Positions 1-9,197 of a stretch of DNA of 64,000 bases are shown piece after piece. Position 1 is the stretch's first letter; each line of letters opens with the position of its first letter. The DNA is taken from positions 351,176 to 415,175 of the forward strand of contig NZ_JAKWBF010000001.1 of assembly GCF_022513585.1 (NCBI RefSeq), given 5' to 3'. The notes below the pieces were generated by a model, which was given only the letters and a program-made list of their open reading frames with translations, did no database searches and had not been told where the DNA came from. Made by a program: the position numbers and the translations under genes. Source of the stretch: Gordonia gummivorans (GTDB lineage: Bacteria > Actinomycetota > Actinomycetes > Mycobacteriales > Mycobacteriaceae).

Positions 1-675
1 TTCCGCGAAGGTCCGGTGTTCACCAACCTCCTCCTCGCCGACGAGATCAACCGGACGCCGCCGAAGACGCAGGCGTCGCTGCTGGAGTCCATGGAGGAGC
101 GGCAGGTCACTGTCGACGGGGCTCCCCGTCCTCTCCCCCGCCCCTTCCTCGTCGCAGCCACCCAGAATCCGGTGGAGTACGAGGGCACCTATCCGCTGCC
201 GGAAGCCCAGCTCGACCGTTTCCTCCTCAAGGTGACGCTGCCGCTGCCGCCTCGCGACGACGAGATCACCGTCCTGGCGCGTCATGCCGCGGGTTTCGAT
301 CCGCGCGATCTGGCCGCGGCCGGACTGCGGCCGGTCGCTTCGGCCACCGACATCGAGGCGGGTGCGGATCAGGTTCGGCACGTGAGTGTTTCACCACAGG
401 TCGCCGCGTACATCGTCGACATCGCGCGGGCCACTCGGGTGTCGCCGTCGCTCTCGCTCGGTGTGAGCCCCCGCGGTGCCACCGCACTTCTGGGAACCAG
501 CCGGGCATGGGCGTGGCTCAACGGTCGTGATTTCGTGACGCCCGACGATGTGCAGTCACTCGCACAATCGACACTGGCACATCGCCTTTCGCTGCGACCC
601 GAAGCCGAGTTGGAGGGGGTGTCGGTGACCGCGGTACTCGACACCGCCATCCGGTCCGTACCCGTCCCGCGCTGA
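1..675 (+). CDS. MoxR-family AAA+ ATPase (5' end outside window)
   Basis: The reading frame is open from base 1, so this is the C-terminal 224 residues of a larger protein. It shows the Walker B region LLLADEINRTPPKTQ, a sensor 1 stretch LVAATQNPVEYEGTYPLP, an arginine-finger-like QLDRF and a sensor 2 motif SPRGATALL, in the order typical of MoxR ATPases. These act as chaperone-like ATPases, usually with the DUF58/von Willebrand-type protein encoded next door. The stop overlaps the next start by one base (TGATG), so translation is probably coupled. The order moxR–DUF58–SpoIIM-like–RDD matches the cluster known in mycobacteria. The substrate is unknown. The Walker A motif must lie upstream of the window. 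Confidence 0.93.
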   Translation, partial: FREGPVFTNLLLADEINRTPPKTQASLLESMEERQVTVDGAPRPLPRPFLVAATQNPVEYEGTYPLPEAQLDRFLLKVTLPLPPRDDEITVLARHAAGFDPRDLAAAGLRPVASATDIEAGADQVRHVSVSPQVAAYIVDIARATRVSPSLSLGVSPRGATALLGTSRAWAWLNGRDFVTPDDVQSLAQSTLAHRLSLRPEAELEGVSVTAVLDTAIRSVPVPR

Positions 676-1967
676 TGTATCTGACCGGGCGGTTCTTCGC
701 GCTGGTGGCGCTCGGCGCGGTGCCGGTGATCGTGTGGCCCCACTACCTCACCGCGTTGGCATGGGTGTTCGGGTGCCTGGTGCTGCTCGGCATCGACGTA
801 CTCGCCGCCGGCTCCACGACGGCGGTAACCGTCCGGCGCAGCCCGACCGATCCGATCCGACTCGGCCAATCCACTTCCAGCACAATCGTTGTCGACAATC
901 CCGGCACCCGCCGATTCCGGGGCCAACTGCGCGACGCCTGGCAGCCGTCGGCAGGGGCAACCGGCAACGTCCACGCACTGGACATCCCCGCCGGCGAACG
1001 TCGGGCCGTGCACACCGTGCTGACGCCGACCCGACGCGGCGATCGGCTCGGCCTGCGGGTCACGGTGCGGCGGCGCGGACCGTTGGGCCTCGCCGGACGA
1101 CAACGTGGCCTGCCGATGCCCGGGTTCATCCGGGCACTGCCACCGTTCGGATCTCGGAGACACCTGCCGTCGCGACTGGCCCGGCTCCGTCAGCTCGACG
1201 GCCGGTCCGCGGTCCGAATCCGCGGTCAGGGAACCGAATTCGATTCGCTGCGCGACTACGTCGAGGGTGACGATGTGCGCAGCATCGACTGGCGTGCGAC
1301 CGCACGTCGACGCTCGGTGGTTGTGCGCACATGGCAGCCGGAGAAGGACCGGCACATCGTCATCGTGCTCGACACCTCGCGGACATCGGCAGGGCGCGTC
1401 GGCGACACGCCACGTCTCGACGCCGCAATGGACGCCGCGCTGCTCCTGGCCGCGTTGGCCTCACATGCCGGCGACCGGGTCGACCTCATCGCGGGCGATC
1501 GTCGCGTGCACTCCCGGGTGGTCGGAGTCACCGGATCGGACTTGCTGAGTTCCCTCGTCAACGCGATGTCGACGCTCGAACCCGCGCTGTTGGAAGCCGA
1601 TTGGCCGATGCTCGGCGCCGAGGTCACCAAGCTGAGCCGGCAGCGGGCACTGCTGGTGTTGCTCACCCCGCTCGAGCCGGCCGCCGTCGAGGAGTCGCTG
1701 CTGCCGCCGCTGTCGGTGCTGGCGCAGCGTTACCGCGTGGTGATCGGATCGGTCGCCGACCCCGCGCTCGGCGACCTCATCGAACAGCGCGACGATGCGC
1801 GAGAGGTGTACGGTGCTGCCGCCGCGGCTCGAACCACGCTGCTGCGCAACCGGACCGCGACCGCCGTCGGGCGGCTCGGCGTCGACGTGGTGGATGCCGA
1901 ACCCGACAAGCTACCGGCCGCACTGGCCGATCACTACCTGACGCTGAAGTCGCGCGGCCTACTCTGA
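675..1967 (+). CDS. DUF58 domain protein (MoxR partner)
   Basis: A 430-residue protein with two N-terminal membrane helices (about residues 7–45), an extended beta-rich middle and a C-terminal von Willebrand A-like region. The DUF58 signature is clear around residues 180–235: GQGTEFDSLRDY, GDDVRSIDWRATARR, then the metal-site-like DTSRTS. Proteins of this family work with MoxR ATPases at the membrane, and the one-base overlap with the upstream ATPase gene supports that pairing. It is probably anchored with its bulk in the cytoplasm. No catalytic function can be read from the sequence. The ATG at 675 is fixed by the coupling overlap. Confidence 0.92.
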   Translation: MYLTGRFFALVALGAVPVIVWPHYLTALAWVFGCLVLLGIDVLAAGSTTAVTVRRSPTDPIRLGQSTSSTIVVDNPGTRRFRGQLRDAWQPSAGATGNVHALDIPAGERRAVHTVLTPTRRGDRLGLRVTVRRRGPLGLAGRQRGLPMPGFIRALPPFGSRRHLPSRLARLRQLDGRSAVRIRGQGTEFDSLRDYVEGDDVRSIDWRATARRRSVVVRTWQPEKDRHIVIVLDTSRTSAGRVGDTPRLDAAMDAALLLAALASHAGDRVDLIAGDRRVHSRVVGVTGSDLLSSLVNAMSTLEPALLEADWPMLGAEVTKLSRQRALLVLLTPLEPAAVEESLLPPLSVLAQRYRVVIGSVADPALGDLIEQRDDAREVYGAAAAARTTLLRNRTATAVGRLGVDVVDAEPDKLPAALADHYLTLKSRGLL

Positions 1968-2046
1968 CGCGCCTCGGGTAGCCTGTTCGGACGAAATCGG
2001 CTGTGCACTTCACCCAGTGACGACAGTGGCCGGTACCTTTGCGCTC

Positions 2047-2415
2047 ATGGGCATCATTGCGCGATTCGTGAGCGGGTCCCTCATCGTCGGCGCTGCGTCC
2101 GTCGGTGTGGTCGCGGCGCCGACCGTACTGGGCGTTGAGTCCATGGCCACTGCGGCACCCCAAACCTGGTTCACCTCAACGACGAACCTCGGCTACAGCT
2201 ACGGTCTGTCGCGGCCGACCAAGTCCGGGCCGGATCAGCTGACCATGCGGACACGGAAGAACTGCCTGGTGTACTTCAGCCGGGTGTCTGCACCGGGCGT
2301 CGGCAAGAAGACCATCGTCACGATCCGGGGGCGCAACGACGTTCCCGGCCGATTTGACTCGGTGCCGTCGAAGGCCGAGTTCCAGGCTGCAGCAGTGCGT
2401 CTCGGCTGCGCCTGA
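2047..2415 (+). CDS. small secreted protein of unknown function
   Basis: I do not recognise this 122-residue protein. It starts with a Sec-type signal peptide (MGIIARF, a hydrophobic core, then alanines) and a plausible cleavage site after MATA, giving a mature protein of roughly 85–90 residues with two cysteines that could pair (KNCLVYF and the C-terminal GCA). I chose the ATG at 2047 because the signal peptide begins there and a TACCTT -10 box ends seven bases upstream, the leaderless pattern seen elsewhere in this window. A GTG at 2017 would add ten residues. It sits between the DUF58 gene and a convergent SpoIIM-like gene and may be a Gordonia-specific addition to that cluster. Confidence 0.7.
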   Translation: MGIIARFVSGSLIVGAASVGVVAAPTVLGVESMATAAPQTWFTSTTNLGYSYGLSRPTKSGPDQLTMRTRKNCLVYFSRVSAPGVGKKTIVTIRGRNDVPGRFDSVPSKAEFQAAAVRLGCA

Positions 2416-2418
2416 CGC

Positions 2419-3411
2419 CTACGCCACCGGGGCAGCGAACCCTCGATCGGCCTCGCTCACGTCGCCGCGTTCGCCCGCGTTGTAGGCCCACCGTCCGAGC
2501 GTGAAGACGTAGGCGAAGAAGGCCGCCCACACGGCGATACCGATACCGACTCGTGCCCAGGTGGGCAGGCCCGATGGCGTCACGAACGCTTCGATCACGC
2601 CGCTGATCAGCAGCAGCCCAACGAGTCCCAACGCGACGCCGATGGCCGAGCGGCCCTCTTCGCCCAGCGCGGTCGCGCGGGATCTCGCCCCTGGCGCCAC
2701 CCACGCCCAGAACAGACGCAGCCCGACTCCCGCCGCGATGAACAGGCAGGTCAGTTCGAGCAATCCGTGCGGCAGAATCAGTCCGAAGAACAGGTCACCG
2801 CGACCGTGCCGGATCATGATCGACGCGACGATCGCAATGTTGATGACGTTGAAGACGAGCATGAAGACGACGGGAAAGCCGAAGATTCCCAGCGCAATAC
2901 ACAGCGCGGCCAACCAGAAGTTGTTGGTCCACACCTGAGCCGCAAAGGACGTCGCGGCATGCTGGCTGTAGTAGCCCTCGAAGTCATTGTTGACCAGCCG
3001 CTCGATCTCGTCGGCCGATGCAAGGGAACTCTCGATGCGCGGATGGTCGAGCAACCACCACGCGACCGCGACGGTCAGGACCATTGACGCGCCCATCACC
3101 GACAGCCACCACCACCGCATCCGGTACAGCGCTGCCGGAAACGACTGGGTCACGAACCTCGCCATCTCGGCCCAGGTGTCCCCCTTGGTGCCTGCGGCAC
3201 GGGAGCGGGCCCGGGCGAGCAGCGCAGACAGGTAGGCAACGAGCGACGCGTCGGGCGCGGCCGAACGAATCACCGACAGGTGCGTCGCGACGCGCTGATA
3301 GGTGTCGATGATCTCGTCGGCCTCGGCCCCCGAGAGTCCGCGTCGCCTCGACAGCTCGTCGAGTCGTTCCCACGTCGCGCGGTGCGCGTTGACATAGGCA
3401 TCGAGATCCAC
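2419..3411 (-). CDS. SpoIIM/DUF95-family membrane protein
   Basis: A 330-residue protein. A soluble N-terminal helical segment (YVNAHRATWERLDELSRR) is followed by about five or six membrane segments and the PHGLLEL motif characteristic of stage II sporulation protein M relatives (around residue 215). Non-sporulating actinobacteria carry such proteins beside MoxR/DUF58 and RDD genes; the role there is not known. The start is a GTG at 3411 with TAGGCT on the minus strand ending six bases upstream, suggesting a leaderless transcript. The gene converges on the small secreted protein gene with three bases between stops and is divergent from the RDD gene. Confidence 0.88.
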   Translation of the reverse strand: MDLDAYVNAHRATWERLDELSRRRGLSGAEADEIIDTYQRVATHLSVIRSAAPDASLVAYLSALLARARSRAAGTKGDTWAEMARFVTQSFPAALYRMRWWWLSVMGASMVLTVAVAWWLLDHPRIESSLASADEIERLVNNDFEGYYSQHAATSFAAQVWTNNFWLAALCIALGIFGFPVVFMLVFNVINIAIVASIMIRHGRGDLFFGLILPHGLLELTCLFIAAGVGLRLFWAWVAPGARSRATALGEEGRSAIGVALGLVGLLLISGVIEAFVTPSGLPTWARVGIGIAVWAAFFAYVFTLGRWAYNAGERGDVSEADRGFAAPVA

Positions 3412-3417
3412 TCGGCC

Positions 3418-3423
3418 AGCCTA
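3418..3423 (-). promoter_or_regulatory. -10 box of the SpoIIM-like gene (leaderless)
   Basis: TAGGCT on the minus strand, six bases before the GTG at 3411. The spacing places the transcription start at the start codon itself. Confidence 0.5.
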
Positions 3424-3451
3424 GTGGTATCGAGTCGTTTGTCGGGACGAT

Positions 3452-3492
3452 GTCATTCGCTGGTAGGTCATTCGCTGGTAGGTCATTCGCTG
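3452..3492. repeat. 15-bp tandem repeat, 2.7 copies
   Basis: Unit GTCATTCGCTGGTAG at 3452 and 3467, with a third partial copy from 3482. It lies upstream of the SpoIIM-like gene in non-coding DNA. No function is evident. Confidence 0.85.
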
Positions 3493-3530
3493 ATTGCACA
3501 ACCGCTTGTGACGAGGGCGGTGGACCCGGC

Positions 3531-3713
3531 GGTCCACGCTGGTGGTGTGTCTCGGGAATACGTGGCCAGTCTTCGGTGGAGCGATCGGCGTTCTGGCAAG
3601 GCGGAGGAGGGAGCGATAGCGGCGCTATCGTGACCGACGACAACGTGGCCAGGCGTCGATCGAACGCCGGAGACTAGTTACGTATTTCCGAGACACACCA
3701 TTAGGGTGGCGCT
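3531..3713. repeat. large imperfect palindrome upstream of the RDD gene
   Basis: The two halves of this segment are reverse complements over roughly 80–90 bases each, with substitutions and one-base gaps. The best outer arms are TGGTGTGTCTCGGGAATACGT near 3543 and its partner ending near 3699 (one mismatch). The centre is a perfect CGATAGCG-g-CGCTATCG near 3613–3629. The right end covers the TAGGGT -10 box at 3702–3707. This could be a miniature transposable element or a long regulatory hairpin. The rest of the 3412–3713 gap holds only the 15-bp repeat and the SpoIIM promoter. Confidence 0.75.
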
Positions 3714-4586
3714 ATGTACGGACCTGTGCCGCCGCACCCGCCTGGATTCGGCCCGGTCGTCGGACCGCCGGCGGCTCTGGCCTGGGGACGTGGCAGCGCC
3801 ACCGTCGGCGTCGGGCGCGACGATCAGGTGTCCGGTGAGGCGGTCGCCTTGGAGTTGCCGCCCGCCAATCTCGGTTTGCGGATCTTGTCCGGCATCGTCG
3901 ACGTCATCGTCGGCGTCGGCCTGTACGTGCTGCTCAATTGGGTGTTCGGCAGTGTGTTTGCGCAGGCCGACTCGGCGTTGAAGGATGCGCTGAGCACCGT
4001 GGCCGTGGTGATCGCTCTCGTCGCGGTACCGACAGCGGCCGAGACCGCCACCAAGGGAAAGAATCTGGGTCATCTCATCGTCGGCCTGCGGACGGTGCGC
4101 GACGACGCCGGACCGGTGGGCTTTCGCCATGCACTGGCGCGGGCGTTGATCGGGGTCGTCGAGATCTACGGCTGTCTTGGCCTGCCCGCGCTGTTCACCG
4201 CGGCGATCACGTCCAAGGGCAAACGCATGGGCGACCTCGTGGCCGGAACCTACGTCATCCGTGATCGCCGACGCCTGGAGATCCCCGACCCCGTCGTCAT
4301 GCCCGCCGAGCTCGCGACGTGGGCGTCGTCGGCCGACATCGGCTCACTTCCGGCGCCGCTGGCCGTCATGCTGCGCCGATTCCTCGGACACCGCGAGAAC
4401 ATGCGGCCGCAACCGCGAGAGCGACTGGCACGTCAACTGATCTTCGACGTCGCACCGTTCGTCTCGCCCGCGCCACCGCCTGCTCCCGACGAGGCGGTGC
4501 TGTGCGCGGTGATGGCCGAACGCAGCCGGCGCGACGCAGCGCGGATCGAACGAGAGAACCGGCTTCGGGAGCGTCTGTTGCGATGA
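3714..4586 (+). CDS. RDD-family membrane protein
   Basis: A 290-residue protein with a proline/glycine-rich N-terminus (about 45 residues), then an RDD domain at about residues 45–180 with three or four membrane segments: LRILSGIVDVIVGVGLYVLL, a second helix pair, and GKNLGHLIVGLRTVRDDAGP, followed by KGKRMGDLVAGTYVIRDR. The C-terminal 100 residues are charged and probably cytoplasmic. RDD proteins are membrane proteins of largely unknown function, some linked to ion transport. Its place beside SpoIIM-like, DUF58 and MoxR genes is conserved in mycobacteria. TAGGGT ends six bases before the ATG, implying a leaderless message whose promoter lies in the right arm of a long palindrome. Confidence 0.88.
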   Translation: MYGPVPPHPPGFGPVVGPPAALAWGRGSATVGVGRDDQVSGEAVALELPPANLGLRILSGIVDVIVGVGLYVLLNWVFGSVFAQADSALKDALSTVAVVIALVAVPTAAETATKGKNLGHLIVGLRTVRDDAGPVGFRHALARALIGVVEIYGCLGLPALFTAAITSKGKRMGDLVAGTYVIRDRRRLEIPDPVVMPAELATWASSADIGSLPAPLAVMLRRFLGHRENMRPQPRERLARQLIFDVAPFVSPAPPPAPDEAVLCAVMAERSRRDAARIERENRLRERLLR

Positions 4587-4596
4587 GTGTGTGGCC

Positions 4597-5793
4597 CTAT
4601 TTGAGGTCGGCGCTGGACTTGCCGAGCACGCGTCGCGCGATGATCAGCTGCTGAATCTGCTGCGTGCCTTCGAAGATGTCCAAGATCTTGGCATCGCGCG
4701 CCCACTTCTCCAGCAGCGAGGTCTCCGAGAAGCCGGCTGTCGCACCGATTTCCACGGCCTTGTTGGTCAGTTCGGTGACCATGCGGCCGGCCTTCGCCTT
4801 CGACATCGACGCCTCAGCCGAGTTGGGCTGGCGGTTGTCCGCCATCCAGGCAGCCCGCAGGGTGTGCAACCACGAAGCCTCCCAATCGGATTCGATCCGA
4901 ATGAACTCGCTCACCGCAGCGTGTTGGGCGGCAGCCGGCTTGTCGTAGTCGATGGTGTGGCCGGCCTCCTCGAGCATGCGGCGCATCTCCTCGAGGGCCG
5001 CGCGGCCCAGGCCGACGGCCATCGCGGCGACGACGGGTCGCGTGTTGTCGAAGGTCTGCATGACGCCGCCGAAGGCCTTCTTGGTGTCGATCTCCGGCGA
5101 GCCGAGCAGATTCTCCTTGGGCACGCGGGCATTCTCGAACCGGACCACCGCGGTGTCGGACGCCTTGATGCCGAGCTTGTGCTCGAGGCGCGCGATGCTG
5201 ACGCCCTCGGTGTCCATCGGGACAACGAAGCTCTTGATCGCGGCACGGCCGATGCTCTTGTCGAGGGTTGCCCAGACCACCACGTGGTCGGCGCGTGAAC
5301 CCGCGGTCACGAAGATCTTCTCGCCGTTGATCAGATAGTCGTCACCGTCGGCGGTCGCGGTGGTGGACACCGCCGCCGAGTCCGACCCGAAGCTGGGCTC
5401 GGTGATCGCCATCGCGGCCCAGACGTCGCCGAAGCGGTCGAGTTGTTCCTCGGTGGCGACCGCAGCGATCGCCGCGTTGCCCAGCCCCTGGCCGGGGATC
5501 GTGAGGAACAGCCCGACGTCGCCCCAGCTCATCTCACGCGCCGCGATCAGGGACCGCAGGTTGGCGCCGTTGACCGACGGCGCATCATCCTTCTTGTCGC
5601 CGCCCTTGTCGTCGGAACGTTCCGCGGAACGCGACTGCTTGGCGAGTTTGCCCAGCTCATCGAGTTCGACCGGGTACTCGTGCTCGGCTTTGTCGTATTT
5701 GCGGGTGATCGGCCGGAACATGTGCTCCGCCGCCAGATGGGTGCGCTCGACCGTCGAATCGAACTTCTTCGGGAGCTCCAGGTTGATCGCCAT
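4597..5793 (-). CDS. acyl-CoA dehydrogenase (FadE-type)
   Basis: A 398-residue FAD-dependent acyl-CoA dehydrogenase for the first oxidation step of beta-oxidation. Visible signatures are AITEPSFGSDSAAVST (flavin/acyl pocket, around residue 130), FVTAGSRADHVVV, and the C-terminal FEGTQQIQQLIIARRVLG, whose glutamate corresponds to the catalytic base of this family. An insertion rich in Lys/Asp/Ser at about residues 55–75 is unusual. The N-terminus MAINLELPKKF resembles mycobacterial FadE23-type proteins as I remember them; I have not verified this. A perfect inverted repeat at 5802–5817 overlaps a TAAGGT -10 box six bases before the ATG, so a repressor probably controls it and the message is leaderless. 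Confidence 0.93.
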   Translation of the reverse strand: MAINLELPKKFDSTVERTHLAAEHMFRPITRKYDKAEHEYPVELDELGKLAKQSRSAERSDDKGGDKKDDAPSVNGANLRSLIAAREMSWGDVGLFLTIPGQGLGNAAIAAVATEEQLDRFGDVWAAMAITEPSFGSDSAAVSTTATADGDDYLINGEKIFVTAGSRADHVVVWATLDKSIGRAAIKSFVVPMDTEGVSIARLEHKLGIKASDTAVVRFENARVPKENLLGSPEIDTKKAFGGVMQTFDNTRPVVAAMAVGLGRAALEEMRRMLEEAGHTIDYDKPAAAQHAAVSEFIRIESDWEASWLHTLRAAWMADNRQPNSAEASMSKAKAGRMVTELTNKAVEIGATAGFSETSLLEKWARDAKILDIFEGTQQIQQLIIARRVLGKSSADLK

Positions 5794-5799
5794 GCGGCT

Positions 5800-5817
5800 A
5801 CCTTACTCCAGAGTAAG
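5800..5817 (-). promoter_or_regulatory. operator and -10 box of the acyl-CoA dehydrogenase gene
   Basis: Perfect palindrome CTTACTC-CA-GAGTAAG at 5802–5817, overlapped by the minus-strand -10 box TAAGGT at 5805–5800, which ends six bases before the ATG at 5793. The layout is that of a TetR-type repressor blocking its promoter. The regulator is not adjacent. Confidence 0.65.
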
Positions 5818-5931
5818 ATCAGGCACCAGTCCCGACCTCGCGGCGTCTTGAGGTCCCCGCTGTGCGGTCTGAAGGTCACAGTCGTGTGCACCCTCTGGCC
5901 GCACGGACGCGCGGCCCCTACCCTCGTACCC

Positions 5932-6264
5932 GTGGCCTACGACGAGGATCTCGCCTACCGGATACGCGCTTTGCTCGCGACGGAATGCGGGCTCGACGAG
6001 AAGTCGATGTTCGGCGGTCTCGCGTTCCTGATCAACGGCAACATGGCGGTCGCCGCGAGCGGCCGTGGCGGGCTCATGGTGCGGGTGAAGCCCGAGGACA
6101 CCGAGGGGTTGCTCGAGCATCCACACACCGAGCCGATGATCATGTCCGGGCGCGAGACGCGCGGCTGGCTCCGCGTATCCGATGAAGGGATCGCCGGCGA
6201 CCGCGCGTTGAGCCGATGGGTCTCCATCGGCGCCGACTATGCGCGCAAACTGCCCCCGAAGTGA
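5932..6264 (+). CDS. TfoX/Sxy N-terminal domain protein
   Basis: A 110-residue protein matching the N-terminal domain of TfoX/Sxy: YRIRALLATECGLDEKSMFGGLAFLINGNMAVA, where the KSMFGG motif is diagnostic. In gamma-proteobacteria Sxy activates competence genes with CRP. The short actinobacterial stand-alone forms have no established role, and no competence genes are nearby. I chose the GTG at 5932 because it begins the conserved domain and TACCCT ends seven bases upstream, fitting a leaderless transcript. The gene is followed by a perfect hairpin shared with convergent leuS. Confidence 0.85.
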   Translation: MAYDEDLAYRIRALLATECGLDEKSMFGGLAFLINGNMAVAASGRGGLMVRVKPEDTEGLLEHPHTEPMIMSGRETRGWLRVSDEGIAGDRALSRWVSIGADYARKLPPK

Positions 6265-6273
6265 TCCCGTGGG

Positions 6274-6324
6274 CGGTTTTGTAGCAAGAGTGCGTGCCAG
6301 GCGCGCACTCTTGCTACAAAACCG
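6274..6324. terminator. bidirectional hairpin terminator between tfoX-like gene and leuS
   Basis: A perfect inverted repeat with 21-bp arms (6274–6294 and 6304–6324) and a 9-base loop lies between two convergent genes. Each arm ends in a CGGTTTTG or CAAAACCG run, giving a short T-tract on either strand. Position and symmetry suit a shared terminator. Confidence 0.8.
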
Positions 6325-6344
6325 GACGACCGGCGGGGCGTGGG

Positions 6345-9197
6345 TCAGGGAACGACGTTGACCATGCGGCCGGGTACGACGATCACCTTGCGGGGCTCGC
6401 CGTCGAGCAGCGCTGCGATCTTCTCGTCGGACAGCGCGGCCGACCGCACGGTGGCCTCGCTGGCGTCGGCGGCGACGGTGATTCGGCTGCGCACCTTGCC
6501 CTTCACCTGGATCGGGATCTCGATGGTGTCCTCCACCAGCCATGCCGCGTCGGCTGTCGGGAAGGGGCCGCGCACCAGGAGTTCGTCGTGGCCGAGCCGG
6601 CGCCACAGTTCCTCCGCGATGTGCGGGGCGAGCGGCGCGAGCATGATCACCAACGCCTCGACCGCCTCCCGTGGAGCGCCGGTGGATTCGAAGTTCTTGG
6701 TGAGGTGGTTGGTCAGAACGGTCAGCTTGGCGACCGCGGTGTTGTTGCGCAGCGCGGCGTAGTCCTCACGGACCCCGTCGATCGTCTTGTGCAGCACGCG
6801 ATTCGTCTCGTCGTCGAGGGCGGCGTCCGAGACACGAACGACTCCGGACTCCTCGTCGACCACGAGTCGCCAGATGCGCTGCAGGAACCGCTGCGACCCG
6901 ACCACGTCCTTGGTTGCCCACGGCCGGGACTGATCCAGCGGACCCATGAACATCTCGTACACGCGCAAGGTGTCGGCGCCGTAGTCACGGCAGATGTCGT
7001 CGGGCGCAACGGAATTCTTGAGCGACTTGCCCATCTTCCCGTATTCCTGGTTGACCTGCGCACCCTGGTAGAAGAACGTGCCGTCGCGCTCGGTGACCTC
7101 GTCGGCGGCCACGTAGACACCACGCGCGTCGGTGTAGGCGTAAGCCTGGATCATGCCCTGGTTGAACAGCTTTCGGTAGGGCTCGCGACTGGTCACATAC
7201 CCGAGGTCGAAGAGCACCTTGTGCCAGAACCGCGAATAGAGCAGATGCAGAACAGCATGTTCGACACCGCCGATGTACAGGTCGAGGCCGCCCGGGTCGT
7301 TCTCCCCATGCAGCGCCGGACGCGGACCCATCCAGTACGCCTCGTTCTCCTTGGCACAGAACGTTTCCTGATTGGTGGGGTCGATGTAGCGCAGCTGATA
7401 CCACGAACTGCCCGCCCACTGCGGCATGACGTTGGCGTCGCGCGTGTAGGTCTTCACACCGTCGCCGAGATCCAGTTCGACGGTGATCCAATCGGTGGCC
7501 TTTGCCAGCGGTGGGGACGGTTCGCTGTCGGCGTCGTCGGGGTCGAAGGACACCGGCGCGTAGTCGTCGACCTCCGGGAGCTCCACCGGCAGCATCGATT
7601 CCGGCAGCGCGTGCGCGTTTCCGGCCTCGTCATAGACGATCGGGAAGGGCTCCCCCCAGTACCGCTGCCGCGCGAACAGCCAGTCCCGCAGTTTGTATTG
7701 CACGGTCCCGGTGCCGGCCCCTTCGGACTCCAGCCAATCCACGATCTTGACCTTCGCGTCGTCGACCGAGAGTCCGTCCAGGAACGACGAATTCACCAGC
7801 GGACCGTCACCGACAAAGGCCTCGGATTCGACGCCCTGCTCCGATCCGATGACCTCCCGGATGGGCAGGCCGAACACGGTCGCGAACTCGTGGTCTCGGC
7901 CGTCGTGGCCGGGGACAGCCATGATCGCGCCGGTGCCGTAGCCCATCAACACGTAGTCGGCGATGAACACCGGAATCGATTCACCGTTCACCGGATTGGT
8001 GGCGTAGGTGCCGGTGAAGACACCGGTCTTCTCCTTGTTCTCCTGGCGCTCGAGATCCGACTTCGCCGCGATCGCCGCACGGTAGTTCTTGATCGCTTCG
8101 GCGGGGTCTGTGGACTGATATGTCCACCGCGCGTCGACGCCGTCGGGCCAAGCGGCAGCGGTCAATTCGTCGACCAGCGGATGCTCGGGCGAGAGCACCA
8201 TGTAACTCGCACCGAACAACGTGTCGGGGCGGGTGGTGAACACCTCGATCCGTGCGTCGGTCCCGGGCACCGGGAAGGCCACCCGCGCGCCGCGGGATCG
8301 GCCTATCCAGTTGCGCTGCATGGTCTTGACCTTGTCGGGCCAGTCCAGCAGATCCAGATCGTCGAGCAGTCGGTCGGAGTAGGCGGTGATGCGCATCATC
8401 CACTGCCGCAGATGCTTGCGGAACACCGGGAAGTTGCCGCGATCGCTGCGCCCGTCGGCAGTGACTTCCTCGTTGGCCAGCACCGTGCCCAATCCGGGAC
8501 ACCAGTTCACGAGCGAATCACTCTGATAGACAAGGCGATAGCCGTCGACGACGCCTCGGCGGTCGGCCGGGGACAGATCGGCCCACTTCCGGCCGCCGTC
8601 GAGAGTTCTTGCTCCCGAATCCAGCTCGTCGACGAGCTCGGAAATGCGACGGGCCTTGCCGGCCTCGGCGTCGTACCAGGCGTTGTAGATCTGCAGGAAG
8701 ATCCACTGCGTCCAGCGATAGAAGTCGACATCGGTGGTCGCGACCCGGCGTCGTTCGTCGTGGCCGAGCCCGAGCTGCCGGATCTGGGCCAGGTAGCGCT
8801 CGATGTTGGCCTCGGTGGTCGTCCGCGGATGGGTTCCGGTCTGCACCGCGTATTGCTCGGCCGGCAGCCCGAACGAATCGAAGCCCATCGTGTGCAGCAC
8901 GTTGCGACCGATCATCCGCTGGTACCGCGCGAAGACGTCGCTCGCGATGAAGCCGAGCGGGTGTCCGACGTGCAGTCCGGCGCCGGACGGATACGGGAAC
9001 ATGTCCTGCACGAACAGCTTGTCGGCGGCCTGCGGACCACCCCCGTCGAAAGCACTCAGGTCGCCGGCGAGCGGCCCGACCGGATTCGGCGCCTCGTAGG
9101 CGTGCCGCTCGGTCCATTCCTGCTGCCACCGCTGTTCGATCTCACCGGCCATCTCGGCGGTGTAGCGGAACGACCTGCTCGCGGATTCTGAAGTCAC
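6345..9197 (-). CDS. leuS: leucyl-tRNA synthetase
   Basis: Class I aminoacyl-tRNA synthetase charging tRNA-Leu, 950 residues, the usual bacterial length. The HIGH-type motif is HVGHPLG at about residue 76, the editing (CP1) domain occupies roughly residues 280–480, and the KMSKS-type loop is KMGKSLKNS at about residue 720, a Gly variant. The C-terminal anticodon-binding domain ends [13 protein letters not shown] placed the start at the GTG at 9197 because TACGCT ends six bases before it and the homologous N-terminus begins shortly after. An upstream ATG-initiated extension to 9446 would cross the promoter region of the divergent SdpI-like gene and is unlikely. Confidence 0.97.
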   Translation of the reverse strand: MTSESASRSFRYTAEMAGEIEQRWQQEWTERHAYEAPNPVGPLAGDLSAFDGGGPQAADKLFVQDMFPYPSGAGLHVGHPLGFIASDVFARYQRMIGRNVLHTMGFDSFGLPAEQYAVQTGTHPRTTTEANIERYLAQIRQLGLGHDERRRVATTDVDFYRWTQWIFLQIYNAWYDAEAGKARRISELVDELDSGARTLDGGRKWADLSPADRRGVVDGYRLVYQSDSLVNWCPGLGTVLANEEVTADGRSDRGNFPVFRKHLRQWMMRITAYSDRLLDDLDLLDWPDKVKTMQRNWIGRSRGARVAFPVPGTDARIEVFTTRPDTLFGASYMVLSPEHPLVDELTAAAWPDGVDARWTYQSTDPAEAIKNYRAAIAAKSDLERQENKEKTGVFTGTYATNPVNGESIPVFIADYVLMGYGTGAIMAVPGHDGRDHEFATVFGLPIREVIGSEQGVESEAFVGDGPLVNSSFLDGLSVDDAKVKIVDWLESEGAGTGTVQYKLRDWLFARQRYWGEPFPIVYDEAGNAHALPESMLPVELPEVDDYAPVSFDPDDADSEPSPPLAKATDWITVELDLGDGVKTYTRDANVMPQWAGSSWYQLRYIDPTNQETFCAKENEAYWMGPRPALHGENDPGGLDLYIGGVEHAVLHLLYSRFWHKVLFDLGYVTSREPYRKLFNQGMIQAYAYTDARGVYVAADEVTERDGTFFYQGAQVNQEYGKMGKSLKNSVAPDDICRDYGADTLRVYEMFMGPLDQSRPWATKDVVGSQRFLQRIWRLVVDEESGVVRVSDAALDDETNRVLHKTIDGVREDYAALRNNTAVAKLTVLTNHLTKNFESTGAPREAVEALVIMLAPLAPHIAEELWRRLGHDELLVRGPFPTADAAWLVEDTIEIPIQVKGKVRSRITVAADASEATVRSAALSDEKIAALLDGEPRKVIVVPGRMVNVVP

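Noticed and set aside
3450..3677. small plus-strand frame over the 15-bp repeat
   Set aside because: It encodes only repeat-derived residues and then runs into the palindrome, with no Shine–Dalgarno and no homology visible.
6294..9191. 965-codon plus-strand frame opposite leuS
   Set aside because: It is the antisense of a clearly conserved leuS. Its composition (His/Arg/Val/Gly runs) is typical of antisense frames in GC-rich DNA, and no motif is recognisable.
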